Shown: positions 22,595 to 34,195 of the stretch, one piece after another
How positions within the stretch are numbered: the stretch's first letter is position 1
How the letters are laid out: each line of letters starts with the position of its first letter
Source of the DNA: Mucor racemosus
Lineage: Eukaryota > Mucoromycota > Mucoromycetes > Mucorales > Mucoraceae
Direction of reading: 5' to 3'
Assembly: GCA_027405735.1 (NCBI GenBank)
Contig: JAPEHQ010000008.1
Location: 1,612,001 to 1,676,000, forward strand
DNA: 64,000 nt
Made by a program: the position numbers and the translations under genes
The notes under the pieces: model-generated
What the model was told of the DNA's origin: nothing
The model's database searches: none
Seen by the model: the letters and a program-made list of their open reading frames with translations, nothing else

Positions 22595-23963
22595 AAAACT
22601 ACTCTTTATTTTTTGTTTTGGCAAAAAATATTGATTTTTCACGGAGGTAATCAAGATAATAATTTGTATCAAAGCTTACAGCCTACACTAACTGAGTTCT
22701 AAAATCGATTTATGAAAACAACTGAAAAATGATATAAAAAAAAATTTGTTTATTCACTCATGAACTGCAAAGTAAGTTGATCTAGCGTATTAAATAGTTT
22801 TTGTACAGTTTTAAATTCTGCATTCATCTAAATAAAATTCGAACAAATATTTCACATTAAATTTTGCGTAAAATGCAATTGAAATTTTGAAGGTTTTTGA
22901 AGATACACATTAATTTTAATAAACATATTTGACATATAAGTAATGGGAATGATGCGCCAAAAAAGTATCTATCGATTGAGCTATTGCGGAATCTTTTAGC
23001 TCCATTTTTTGTAGAGAAAACTAGATTTTTGTCCAAAACATTTTCAGATTCAGAATTTTGGATGAGGGTATATAAGGGAAAAATGGAAGCTAGAAATGTA
23101 GGTACCTGTTTGTACACATTTTTGAGGATATCTCCACGAAAAATCAATATTTTGAAAAACCCTAAATTGGGTCCGAGAGAGCTTAACGAGCTTAATGACA
23201 TGAATGCAAAAAAGATGTTGCTCAATTTAATCAATATTTTGAAACCTACTATAGAAATACCAAAAAAACGAAAAAAATAAAAGTGCTCAGAATTTTTTTA
23301 TACAAAAATATGTTATAGAGCGCTTCAAAACAAGTAAGTTTTATTATTAAAAAGTGTTAGTTTAGCTTATTGTTTTCTAGAGATATGAAGCCTCAAAGTT
23401 TTCAATCCATTAGCAGTGAAATACGCGTAAAAAATCTGAAACATTAGCACTGAAAACTAATACCAACTGCAAAAAATAGGATATTTTTGGATACTTGTTT
23501 TTGGATTAAAGCTGAGCACCTCAGGTACATTGGCATATAATTTTGTTGTGGTGTTATTTAGTGAAAACAAAACGTAGAGCAAGGATGAAAAATGAGACCC
23601 AGTTTTCAAGGAAAAAGCAGTGAATTTTACGCGTTTTTGAGTCTTTTGTGAGATATAAAATAAATTTAAGGATAGGTAGCATAATGCGACCAATTTATGT
23701 CTGTTTACTAGTGTCTAAAGTATATCTTAAAAAGTGTTTTGTATGATGAGGATATTGGTATAGGCAAAGGTTTTAATTTCGACAAGAATCTTGATTTAGA
23801 CCGAATGAATAAAAAAAAAAAGAAACAGCCTCTGTATTAAGTCTATTGAATATTATATAAAATAAATAAACATCCCTGTATTTCTTTGCTTTAAAGAAGA
23901 ATTATATAATATATATATATATATACATCATATTTCTTTAATTTTAAATACTGTGCATACATT
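22595..23963 (-). repeat. Element A, copy A2 (inverted relative to A1)
   Basis: Reverse complement of bases 1 to about 1380, including the outer 240 bases shared only with A1. By eye the two are about nine-tenths identical. It contains the counterpart frames: 23457-23693 minus (78 codons), 22857-23234 minus (125 codons) and, on the opposite strand, 22984-23280 (98 codons). A1 and A2 form inverted flanks around a 21-kb transposon-filled interval. Confidence 0.85.
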
Positions 23964-24716
23964 TTCATTGAGAGATCAACTTGATTTCGATCCGTTATAC
24001 AAATAAAAAGTATGCTGTCTATCATCAAAATTTAAATAATTGCTGATCAAATGGTATCTGATGCTTAAAGTGAGTGATGTTACCTCGCATCATTGGCAAA
24101 CACAATAAATACATTACATATTAGCCATATTTGTATACTGATGTATTGCCATACTCTACCAAGTAAACCTTCAGCAGTTTTGCTATTCTTTTATGCATCG
24201 AGTTATGATACTGTATGTTTATGTATGCAAATACACCGTTGATTAGGTAAGGTCAAATGTGGGTTGCGTTTGAATGTAGCCAAATTATTATCAATTATAT
24301 TGTATATAGTATGGGCAATGGTTCAGATCTATTGTTCTATAACATGTAAAATGGTAATAAATATGCACAGCATTTATTTGATTACACCTTCATCAACAAG
24401 ACGTATGTAGGTATATAACAGTTCTCTTTGCATTGATTTACATGAGACATCCACATAAATTTTATACACGATTGATTATGGCATTGACATGATATATCCT
24501 AGTAGATGTTATCTCTAGACTTGAAAAATATAAAATATATTGATTTGCAAGTAGCACGCATTCATATTTATTTTGTATAAATCTTTTACATGACGAACTA
24601 TATATATATACAAATTGATTTAGACCTATGATTTTGAATATCCAAGACATTTAAATTTATTGTCTACGTAGTTTAATCCCTTACTCACATTTTCCAACTG
24701 GATTTACGCTATAAAA

Positions 24717-24920
24717 ATGCAAGTAAAATTGTTCCTCTTTCTGATGTTCCTTGTCGCATTTTTCGATTATATTCAAGCTGCCCCAGCAAGAAATCGTGAA
24801 AAGCCAGGTATGCTTAGTAATCCTTTGACAGGTCTTCTTGGGCCATGACCAAAACAAAAACCAAAGGGTTCATCTAAAGAACCAACTTCATCTACTTATA
24901 ATCCATATATATTACATTAG
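24717..24920 (+). pseudogene. Small secreted peptide gene with an in-frame TGA
   Basis: ATG at 24717 opens a frame with a clear signal peptide: Lys at residue 4, a hydrophobic core of Leu, Phe, Val and Ala over about residues 5-16, and likely cleavage after IQA near residue 21. The mature part is Pro/Lys/Ser-rich. The frame hits TGA at 24846-24848 after 43 codons, but stays open in the same frame for 23 more codons to TAG at 24918-24920 with matching composition. An AATAAA-type signal follows near 24945 and a TATAAAA motif sits at the ATG. Either a nonsense change shortens the peptide, or TGA followed by C is read through, or it is a pseudogene. No family is recognised. Confidence refers to the signal-peptide ORF. 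Confidence 0.5.
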
Positions 24921-26121
24921 CTTTATTGTTGTCGCTGCTTTTTAATAAAAGAAAATGGAAGCAAGCATTAATTTCATGGATGTCCAACTGCATCTTTGAT
25001 TGAAATTAGCAGAAAAAAATCGCTGTATCTGTTGATATTAATGGGGTTTTCCCAAAGTATTATTTCCACTTATATAGCAAAAGGAGGTCCACCCTCGTGT
25101 TCAAATGTGAGAGATTATTTTAAAAATGTCAGGAAAACCATTTATGTTACTATTAAAAACATATATAGATGTTATAAATTTTATGAAATATTTGTCTACA
25201 TCTTTTATTTCAATATATCTACCATCTTTCATAAGAAACATCTAATGTTGTTCATAATCCAGGAATGTGGCATCGACACGGAGGTTCAACATACTTTCAG
25301 CAGCCGGAAAAAAAAAGAAGCTTATTTCCATTAGTCTTCAAAAGGTAGAATACAGCAATCTTTATATTTAGTTCTATATAAAAATAGCTTTAAACAAATT
25401 TCAAGTATGCCAAATAATATATTATCGTTCTAATTAGGCACAAAGATCATACATTTGGCACTTTAAAATGTTGATATGCTTTTGTAAGCAGACAGAAGCT
25501 TCTTCTTTTATAATAAATTACCAAACAAAAAAGATAAATTGGAGTAAAATATGCTTAGTTATGCAATTATTGTTTAAATTTTGATGAATTAAAATTAGAA
25601 ATATCAGAATCAATCCTTTGAATCATGCAAATCATACGGAGTTTTTATGCGTCTGAATGATTTGAGCCTCCCTCATCATCTCTCCTCACGTTTGAGAACT
25701 TCATCAGATATAACCATGATATATATATGATCTTATATATATATTACTCTTTAAATCGTATAACTTTTTTTTTTTTTCGTTTTTACTTTACAATTGCAAG
25801 TTAAATCTACTGAATGGCAAATTGATTTAATTGCAAAAGGCTAAAATGAGTAACTTTGATTATGTAATATGAATACTTTATGAGATGATAAAATGCGCTG
25901 GAAATCAGTGCAAACAGTATATAGATATAATTCATATATGCAATATTTGTAAAACGGTTAATTTTGTACAAGTTTCGACTGTAATTTTCATAATCAATGT
26001 TGAAACATTGTCAATTGATTCGACTGCTATTTAACCGTAATGGTGCTAATCTATAAATCGGGCTTTATTAATATACCTACATACTTTCCTTTTTTCCTCT
26101 TCTCAATTTATCAAATAGTCA
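24921..26121. promoter_or_regulatory. Intergenic region and upstream region of the AMPK beta gene
   Basis: AT-rich, with no supportable gene. The open stretch at 24996-25334 lacks an ATG start and is mostly AT-biased sequence. Just before the ATG at 26122 there is a pyrimidine-rich run (26088-26103), typical of fungal transcription start regions. Two (TA)n-like runs lie at about 25720-25745. Confidence 0.4.
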
Positions 26122-27708
26122 ATGGGTAATACGAACTCGACAGAAGGAAATAACTTGGTTGCTTCATATCAACAACAAAAAGAACAGCAAATACAAGAGC
26201 AAACACAAACAGATCAAGATCAACTACAACAGCGAGAAAGAAGAAAAAGCAGTAGTAGTATAACTTCCAATAATCCAAAACCAAATTCTTCTTCTACCTC
26301 TACTTCATCTTCTACATCTTCGATTTCAAAAAAACCTCAATCATTCGAATTTTCTGTTACAGAGCCTACACATTCAGTTTCAGAACCTGAACCAATACCA
26401 CCAACTACTCATCATTGGTCTCCAAAAGAACCTTCTATTCAAGAAGATAGCCCAACTGATACTGATATCATGAAGGAAGAGAAGGAACCTGAGCAACATT
26501 TAAATACACCTTCAAAAGCTGTACCTGTCTCAAATGCAAAATCAGGTTGGGTTTCTAGCACTGGGGCAGCAAGCCCTTGGTATGGATCCTTATCATCTTC
26601 AACATCTTCTTCACATCACCGTGCATCCATCAGTGGCCCTTATTACCGTACACGCGGCATGAGTGTCACACGTGACTCTGAAAACGATGAAGATTTGACA
26701 AATATCATCACATCTACAAGCTCAAACACTGCTTCCAACAATACTAGCAATGCGATTACTTCGCCAACAAATAGTACACAATCAACAGTAAATGCCCCAA
26801 CAACAACCACAACAACAACAACAACAACAACAACAGCAACTACAAATCAAGGTAAGTCATAGATGAAATTGAAACAGGATCATAACAGCATATGATTAAA
26901 ATCTTGAATAGGTGTACCAACGATCATTACATGGGCACAAGGTGGTAATAATGTCTATATAACCGGAACATTTAATGGCTGGAAACATAAAATCAAATTG
27001 GTTAAAAGGTAAATTCTGAATTATCTCAATAAAAAATCAATTGATTTATTAACATTAGGAAATTAGCACACATGATTTTAGCGCTGTATTAGATTTACCA
27101 CCAGGAACTCATCGCCTTAAATTCATAGTAGATGATGAATGGAAATGCTCCAATGAAATGGAAACAGCAACAGATCCTGATGGAAATTTAGTAAATTATT
27201 TACAAGTTTTAGATGAGGATGATGAAGAAAATAACGATGAATTTGGAGATAACGATTTATCGACAGTATCATCATCTGGATCTTTATCTATGGCCGAAAA
27301 CAAGAAATATTCCAATATTATTCCACCCGAATTATTACAATTAGCATCAGTAATGTCAAATAACGAACAAAAAGATAATGAAGAAGTACAACAGCAAAGA
27401 AAAACCATGTTAGAATGGGAAAAAAAACAACCACAACCACCTGGATTACCACCTCATTTAGAAAAAGTCTTGTTGAATTCACATACTGTTAGTGAGGAGG
27501 ATAATTCTGTTTTACATGAACCAAATCATGTAACACTCAATCATTTATATGCTTGTTCAATCAAAGATAATGTGATGGCATTAGCAACAACATCAAGATA
27601 TCGTAAAAAGGTAAGGATCAACACGAGCATTTTGTATATAATTTAACGTTAAATATTTTACAGTATGTAACTACCATGTATTATCGCCCTGTATTTCCCA
27701 AAAACTAA
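26122..27708 (+). CDS. AMPK/SNF1 kinase beta subunit (GAL83/SIP2-like), four exons
   Basis: Scaffold subunit of the AMP-activated/SNF1 kinase, which links the catalytic alpha and regulatory gamma subunits and directs the kinase to membrane or nucleus. Exons 26122-26851, 26912-27008, 27067-27610 and 27664-27708 give 471 aa. The N-terminus is MGNTNS, a classic N-myristoylation signal, followed by about 240 low-complexity residues rich in Gln, Ser and Thr, with a poly-Thr run near residue 230. Then comes a CBM48/AMPK glycogen-binding domain (about 244-325; motifs ITWAQGG, VYITGTFNGW, LPPGTHRLKF, VDDEW) and the C-terminal ASC domain (PPGLPPHLEKVLLN, HLYACSIKDNV, RYRKKYVTTMYY). Exon 3 must start after the second AG (27066) to keep the CBM in phase. 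It is convergent with RPE, with 90 bp between the stops. Confidence 0.95.
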
Positions 27709-27798
27709 ATACAAATGTAAAATAAAAATTATTATTTCAATAGTATGCTTTTAATTCAGAATACATGTTCTTCAAATGTGGGCTATAATATATGAAGT

Positions 27799-28644
27799 TT
27801 ATGCAAACTTTTCTTGAGCTTTGTTGACCTTTTCCTTAAATGTAGTAATTACTTCATCAGGCTTTTCAGCCTTAAAGATACCAGTACCAGCAACAATGAC
27901 ATTAGCACCAGCATCTGCAGAAGTATCAATAGTCTCGAGGGAAAGACCGCCATCAACTTCAATATCTAAATTGGGATATTTACGACGTAAGGCTTCAACC
28001 TTAGGCATACATTGAGCCATGAATCTTTGACCACCGAAACCAGGTTCAACTGTCATGACCAAAATCATATCACAGTTTTCAGCAACTTCACCCAAAACTG
28101 ATTCAATGGGTGTATTGGGCTTGATAGCAACACCAGCTTGCATACCAGCTGCATGAATTTGCTTGATCAAAGCCATTGGTTCCTTGGTGGCCTCGATATG
28201 AAATGTGTACATTTGACCACCAGCCTTGGCGATATCATCAACCCATTGAGATGGGTTTGACACCATCATATGGCAATCTGAAATAAATGTAAGAGTCTTA
28301 ATTACGTCCTGTTGTACAAACATCTATTGCTGTCTACTCACCAAAATAAGCTTCGGTATGAGGGCGAATTGCAGAGATAATAGGAGCACCCCAAGTAAGA
28401 TTGGGAACAAAATGACTAAATGACAGGTTAATATAGTTATTTTATAAAGAATACATGATATTTTACCCATCCATAACATCTAAAATAGGTAAATTATTAA
28501 TATTTTCAAAACACGAACATAATAAAAAGTAAAGTTACCGAGATGAAGCCAATCAGCACCATTCTTTTCCATACGTTTTGCTTCAGCAGCCAAGTAGGCA
28601 AAATCACAAGAAAGCATAGAGGGAGCGATTTTGGCGACGGGCAT
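27799..28644 (-). CDS. RPE1: Ribulose-phosphate 3-epimerase, four exons
   Basis: Interconverts D-ribulose 5-phosphate and D-xylulose 5-phosphate in the non-oxidative pentose phosphate pathway (cytosol, EC 5.1.3.1). Exons on minus: 28644-28539, 28480-28468, 28415-28342, 28277-27799, giving 223 aa, the usual length. It is a TIM barrel; the metal and catalytic residues of the family are all present at H34, D36, H67 and D173 (motifs [39 protein letters not shown]). Exon 2 is a 13-nt microexon encoding part of the LDVMDG metal site. I chose [11 protein letters not shown] as the start because the family begins there; the frame stays open upstream to 28776 but that part has no family character. All introns have GT..AG ends. 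Confidence 0.97.
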
Positions 28645-28997
28645 ATTGTAAGAGTATTTCAAATGAAACAAGGATGAAAAGAGGTAGATGGCAACAGATG
28701 ATGAGAGTCTTTTATCCTCGGGTTGAGAGACACGGTCACGTAGATTACAGTTGATAGCAAAGATTAGGTAATGCATGCCTCCGAAATAGTTTGGCCCTTG
28801 TCTGCTTACCTCATTCAGATTTATAATGATTCAAATAAGTGGCACATGTGTCTAAACTATGCTTTAAAATGGATATTCTCGGTGAATATCAAGTGAATTT
28901 ACACTTGAGAGTATTTATGATCTTAACCAAATGTTATATTTGACATGGTCCCTTTTTTGTATATATTTAATGCTTTATTTTGTAGAAAAAAACTAAA

Positions 28998-30101
28998 TCA
29001 ATATAACGGAGGTATAATTTTTGCATTCTGTAGGACCTGGATTAATGAAAGCAATGAAAAGACAGTTGCCATAAATGTCAAATAGAATGTTACAGGTTCA
29101 AACATGAGCTTGTTTGTAAGATCCCTCCAGAAAGCATTGAAATATTGATAGAAATAATCGTTAGCACTAACCACAAAATTAAAGAGATATTCGTCATAGT
29201 CTTCAACATGGACAGATGTTGTAGTGCAAAAGTTTTTAAAGTCGCAATATTGCATGTCTGTCTCAAACATACCCTCTTTCTGTGCTAATTCAAAATCCTG
29301 AAAAGTTGGTATAAAAGCAGCCAAAGTTCCCAGATATGTAGCTAAAAATACATTGATTCTGTAATCTACACTGACAATACCCCCAAGTCCTCTCATAATT
29401 GAATCCAATGGCGGAACACAAATTTTCAGTTCTTCAGTTGTAATAATAAACATGTTATGGCTACTACTTGCTTGACAAATCCTCATTCTTTTTCTTGACC
29501 GAATGAAATCTGAAAAGCTTCTCATCCTTTTGAGCTCATTTTCGATTTGACTAACGATTTTCTTCTTTGGTACAATAGCGGTTGGAATAATAGTAATAAT
29601 TGATTCGTCGTCTTCCTTCATAGGTTTACATTTCTTGTCGTAGAAGATGTTGTATATACGACCACCTTTATGACTTTTTAAATAATAGCTTGCTACATAG
29701 TCATGATAAGCTGAAGTGATTTCAGAGTGCTTGATGGTATTGTCAATGAGGAAGAACACAGAAAGATCCAACTGACATTTCCTTAAAAATAGCTTCAACA
29801 GATTCAATATATTGAATTTTAGAGTATGCTCCATATGTTGTTTCCATTGTGGTAACTCTCGATCCAAGTATATAATGAGACAGTCTTCTTTGACTGAAAG
29901 TAAGGCTCTGCGAACATCAATAGTTGTTGACATTGTACCATTTGCAATCGCTAAAGATGCCTTTACCAAAGTATCTACCAAGATTTCATATTCATTCAAA
30001 TTATAAGTACCATTAAATCTTGATTGTAATTCAATGAGCTCATTTACTTCTTCTTGAGGAAGGTTTTGAAAGCACTTTTCGTCTGGCAATTGTCGAGACA
30101 T
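28998..30101 (-). CDS. Unknown protein with a C-terminal membrane anchor
   Basis: A 367-aa intronless frame from the Met at 30099-30101 (MSRQLPDEK). The frame continues upstream to 30212, but those 37 residues are hydrophobic and AT-driven. Visible features: charged soluble body, a basic patch near the middle (RSRKRMR), and a single hydrophobic segment at the very C-terminus (FYLTFMATVFSLLSLI) after a Trp/aromatic-rich stretch (YFNAFWRDLTNKL), followed by a short tail. This layout, a globular domain then one TM helix with a few residues outside, recalls plant DUF247 proteins and other tail-anchored families, but I see no diagnostic motif and do not assign a family. It lies about 350 bp downstream of the RPE start on the same strand. 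Confidence 0.6.
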   Translation of the reverse strand: MSRQLPDEKCFQNLPQEEVNELIELQSRFNGTYNLNEYEILVDTLVKASLAIANGTMSTTIDVRRALLSVKEDCLIIYLDRELPQWKQHMEHTLKFNILNLLKLFLRKCQLDLSVFFLIDNTIKHSEITSAYHDYVASYYLKSHKGGRIYNIFYDKKCKPMKEDDESIITIIPTAIVPKKKIVSQIENELKRMRSFSDFIRSRKRMRICQASSSHNMFIITTEELKICVPPLDSIMRGLGGIVSVDYRINVFLATYLGTLAAFIPTFQDFELAQKEGMFETDMQYCDFKNFCTTTSVHVEDYDEYLFNFVVSANDYFYQYFNAFWRDLTNKLMFEPVTFYLTFMATVFSLLSLIQVLQNAKIIPPLY

Positions 30102-30955
30102 GGAATTAAAGTTAAAAAGAAAGAACATAAAATAAGAAAACTGAACCTGGTACAAATATTTGAGTTGCAATGTTTGACAATCGCATATGAATTTAAGTAT
30201 AACATCGAACAAAGTCTGAATTTAGAGTGTAGATCACGATCGTATCAAACAAAAATAAGCAACTTTTTATATCTGCATGGTTGCTCATATGTTTCTGTGC
30301 ATCTATTTATTATATGCCATTGTGAAGATATTCTCTAAATATATTTAGTATCAAAAATGAAAAAAGTACATACATTCTCAGTCAAGAAACTAAAGCAGAC
30401 TGGAAAATCATTTCCATTTGTGTTGAAATTGTGCAACCGAGGCTGTGCATCCACTGCGCCTCGGTTTAGTGGTAAGTGATCTTCATCAAAAGAGTCATAC
30501 CACAGGTCACTAGTATATCACAAAACCTGTGATTACAATAGCATCAGGTAATTCGAAACAAATGATTGGGGTAGTGTGTTCCGGAAGGAATGGTTGTATC
30601 AAATTCTCGATCTAGGTTGTATGATTTCGTGTCCATAATTCACCATAGATAAATCAAGCCTATCATGTGGAGCACTATTCAGATATTGCCATTTCAAAAC
30701 ATCTAAATTCACATACTACACATCAGGTTATCGCTTACATTCCAATTTTTGCTCATCTAACCTTGCTAAATTATCAATCGCTTGGGATGTGTCTGGTTTT
30801 ATTCAATACTGCTTGTAAGTGTATACATATCAAATTACACGCTACATTCCGTATGTCATCATATAAAGGTATATCTTGGGCACTGCAAAATAGATATAAA
30901 CCAGCCGCATTATGCTATTATGATATCTCTTTCTGAACAGGTGAAACTCATTGCC
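30102..30955. other. Intergenic stretch upstream of the membrane-protein gene
   Basis: No supportable gene. Open stretches at 30667-30967 are short and unlike any family. It holds the hairpin and tRNA-Gly-like motif at 30435-30475 and ends in a T/A homopolymer junction. Confidence 0.4.
30435..30475 (+). other. Hairpin overlapping a tRNA-Gly-like 5' half
   Basis: AACCGAGGC (30435-30443) and GCCTCGGTT (30458-30466) form a perfect 9-bp stem with a 14-base loop. Bases 30456-30475, GCGCCTCGGTTTAGTGGTAA, closely resemble the 5' end and A-box of a tRNA-Gly gene. No anticodon arm, B-box or closing GAGGCGC follows, so it is at most a tRNA fragment or an RNA hairpin. Confidence 0.35.
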
Positions 30956-30958
30956 TTT

Positions 30959-31000
<42 letters not shown>
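30956..31000. repeat. T10-A35 homopolymer junction
   Basis: Ten T followed at once by 35 A, at the left edge of element A3. It could be a retroposed poly(A) tail, a slipped tract, or an assembly seam. Confidence 0.9.
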
Positions 31001-31002
<2 letters not shown>

Positions 31003-31886
31003 AGGTATCACTGTTCATCCCTGCTCAACTTCTTTTTCATTAAATAACACGAAGAAAAAATTATATGACAATGTACCTGAGATGCTCAACTTTAATACAA
31101 AAATGAGTATCCAGAAATATCCTACTTTTTGCAGCTGATGTTAATTTTTTCAGTGCTAATGTTTCTGATTTTTACACGTATTTTACTGCTAAAAATTCGA
31201 ATCTTTGAGCCCTCATAACTCTACAAAAAATTAAGCTATATCAACACTTTCTAATAATAAAAATTACTTGTTTTAAGCCACTTTATAGTTCATTTTGGTT
31301 TAAAAAGATTCTGAGCACTTTTCTTTTTTTTTTTTCTTTTTTTTGGCATTTTTGTAGTAGAAATCAAAATATTTGTTAAATTGAGTAGTAGTTTTTTTTT
31401 ACTCGTGTCATCAAGCTCATGCAGCTCTCTCGGATCCAATTTAGTTTTCTTCAAAATATTGATTTTCTGTGGAGATATCCTCAAAAATTTATAAAAAGGA
31501 ATACTGTCAGTATTCTAGATTCAATTTTCCCCTGTATACCCTCATCCCAAATTCTGAATTTAAAAAAAATATAGACAAAAATCTCGTTTTCTCTACAAAA
31601 AATGTAGCTCAAAGGTTCAGCAATAGCTCGAGCGATAGATAATGTTGTTGCACATTATCCCCATAGTTTATTTTTGAAGAATGTTTATAAAAAGTGATAT
31701 GTATCTCCAAAAAACCTCCAAAATTCCAGTCGCATTTTACGCCACATTTTATGTGAAATATTTCTCTGAATTTGAATTAGGTAGATGTAGAATTTAAAAC
31801 TGCACAAAAACTGTTTAATACTCTATATCAATTGACTTTGCAGTTCATGAGCCATTATTAAGCAATTCTGCTTTTTGACCATTTTC
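31001..31886 (+). repeat. Element A, copy A3, truncated
   Basis: Begins inside the element (equivalent to about base 380 of A1) and ends where LTR-1 starts at 31887. It is more diverged than A1/A2. The reverse-strand frame survives only as 31290-31484. Coding relevance is doubtful. Confidence 0.8.
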
Positions 31887-32771
31887 TGTATTGTATTCCA
31901 CCTACTAGTATCATACGTTATCACCTTCTACAGTATCAATACATCTTACAATCTATTGACTACGACATGTATTGAAGTGCAAGTCTTGATATCGGATATA
32001 AGAAACTCCTAGCGTACCAAGTTTAATCCAGTAATTACCAAGAACGCTTGGACCTCAATTATGACACCACATTATTTCATCCCAGCAGTTAACCAATCAA
32101 GTAGCTATCAAATCAACATCCAAGCACATTTAGCGCAGCATTGAAACAAGGCAACTCACAAGCTCTGTAAGCCGCGGTTAAATTATGATTGACCCATTTC
32201 TATCTATAGATTACTATCAGATATATCTAATGATTCAGTAGTGGTTTTGTTGCATCCACAGATCTGGGTGCATTCCTTGGTTAAGATTACGACACAGTTT
32301 GATATGTTAAGTTCTACATTACTGTGTATTATGTTATGAAGCTCCGTGTATGCAGGAATATGGAACTAGTGTGTGTCACCTAGATTTGATTGGATATATG
32401 TATATATATAAATAGACTCATTTAAACAGGTCATATAATTAGAGAATGTGAATATAAAAGAAGATGGTTCGATCTTATAATAAAGTTCTTTAGTTTTAGT
32501 GTGCTCTTTTATTTTATAACAGTTTTCCTTTATTTTTATTAAATGATTTAGTACATATTTTAGCTTTGAGATTAATATAATCTTTTGGCGTAACAGGCTT
32601 AAATTACATCTCAGGATCTCAATGCCAAATCAATATAAAAAGTCATACTTTTATATCTAAATAAACGATATCTTGTTTTTATTATGCAGTTAAGGAACTG
32701 ATTCATTACTCATTCTCCTTTAATTGTATTCTTTTTTAAGTATTATTTATCAAGCATAAAAATATAGGACA
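31887..32771 (+). mobile_element. LTR-1 copy split by a nested LTR-2
   Basis: Forward LTR-1 with a variant start (TGTATTGTATTCC), ending ATATAGGACA. It contains LTR-2 at 32248-32595. Without it the length is about 537 bp. No target duplication is visible; the flanks are A3 on the left and inverted A4 on the right. Confidence 0.8.
32248..32595 (+). mobile_element. Solo LTR, family LTR-2, nested in LTR-1
   Basis: A 348-bp LTR, TGTTGCATCCACAG to GGCGTAACA, with flanks GGTTT (32243-32247) and GGCTT (32596-32600), a 5-bp duplication with one change. Internal TATATAAATAG and AATAAAG fit a promoter and poly(A) signal. The inner halves of another LTR-2 are found separately at 7428-7658 and 16631-16759. 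Confidence 0.85.
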
Positions 32772-32773
32772 CA

Positions 32774-34195
32774 ACAGGTAGTTTTATTGGACAGAAATAT
32801 CATGTTTTGCTGATGGTTTTCTCAATTCACAGTGATTTGTGAATGTAGAAATATAAATTTTTATGCAAGATATATTTAAATCTACCATCATGTATAATTG
32901 GAGATTAATTGGATCAATATTCACAAGGATGGAGGTTTTTTTTTCTTTGTTTTTTGCAATTGTAAATATTAGTTTATTATTTTGTAAACTTAAACTCATC
33001 ATCCAGAGCTTAATTTCTGTATTCACAAGATAGATCTAATTGATGGCTACTCTGAACTTTTTGTTTTAGCAAAAAACATTGATTTTTCATCGAGATAACC
33101 AAAATAATAGTTTTTATCACAGCTTAAAACCTATCATCACGGGGTTCCAAAATTTATTTTAAAAAATGGACGAAAAATGATGAAAAAAACAAAATCGTTT
33201 AAATGCTCATAAACTGCAAAGTAACTTGACCTAGCGTATTAAATAGTTTTTGTACAGTTTTAGATTTTGCATCCATTCAAATAAAAACTAGACAAACATT
33301 CCACATTAAATTGTGCAGAAAATGCAATTGAAATTTTGGAGGTTTTTTGAAGATACACACCACTTTTTATAAGCATATTTAAAATATAATAAAACGAAAT
33401 GATGCGTAAAATCATTATCTATCGATCGAGCTATTGTACAATCTTCTAGCTGCATTTTTTGTAGAGAAAGCGAGATTTTTGTCCAAATTTTTTTCAGATT
33501 CAGAATTTGGGGTGAGGGTATATAAGGGAAAAATGGAAGCTAGAAATGGGGGTACCTTTTTGTGCACATTTTTTATGATATCTCCATGAAAAACCAATAT
33601 TTTGGAAAAATCTAAATTGGGTCCGAGAGAGCTCAACGAGCTGGATGGCATGAGTAAAAAAAAACTGCTACTCAATTTAACAAATATTTTGAAATCTACT
33701 ACAAAAATGCCAAAAAAAAATGAAAAAAAATAAAAGTGCTCAGAATTTTTTTTTATTCAAATATGTTATAGAGGGCTTTAAAACAAGTAAGTTTTATTAT
33801 TAAAAAGTGTTAGCATAGCTTAATGTTTTCTAGAGATATGAAACCTCAAAGTTTTCAATCCTTTAGCAGTGAAATACGCGTAAAAAATCTGAAACATTAG
33901 CAGTGAAAAATTAATACCAACTGCAAAAAATAGGATATTTCCGGACACTTGTTTTTGGATTAAAGATGAACATTTCAGGTACATTGGCATATAATTTTTT
34001 CTTGGTGTTATTTAGTGAAAACAAAAAGTACAACAGGGATGAAAAATGAGACCCAGTTTTCAAGGGAAAAAGTAGTGAATTTTACGCGTTTTTGAGTCTT
34101 TTGTGAAATATAAAATAGATTTAGGGATAGGTAGCATAATGCGATTAATTTATTTCTATTTAGTAGTGCCTAGGGTATATCCTAAAAAATGTTTA
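32774..34195 (-). repeat. Element A, copy A4
   Basis: Inverted copy extending further than A2 at the element's 3' side: 32774-33060 matches A1 1380-1960 without the LTR-5 insert. It carries frames 33415-33675 minus and 32784-33026 minus. With A3 it forms an inverted pair around LTR-1. Confidence 0.8.

Noticed and set aside
24996..25334. 112-codon frame as a possible secreted protein
   Set aside because: No ATG at its start, mostly AT-driven residues after codon 35, and no consistent splice model.
28102..28776. Longer N-terminus for RPE starting at 28776
   Set aside because: The frame is open but the added residues have no family counterpart; [11 protein letters not shown] matches the known start.
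30436..30530. Complete tRNA-Gly gene
   Set aside because: Only the 5' half and A-box resemble a tRNA; no anticodon arm, B-box or 3' acceptor strand can be found.
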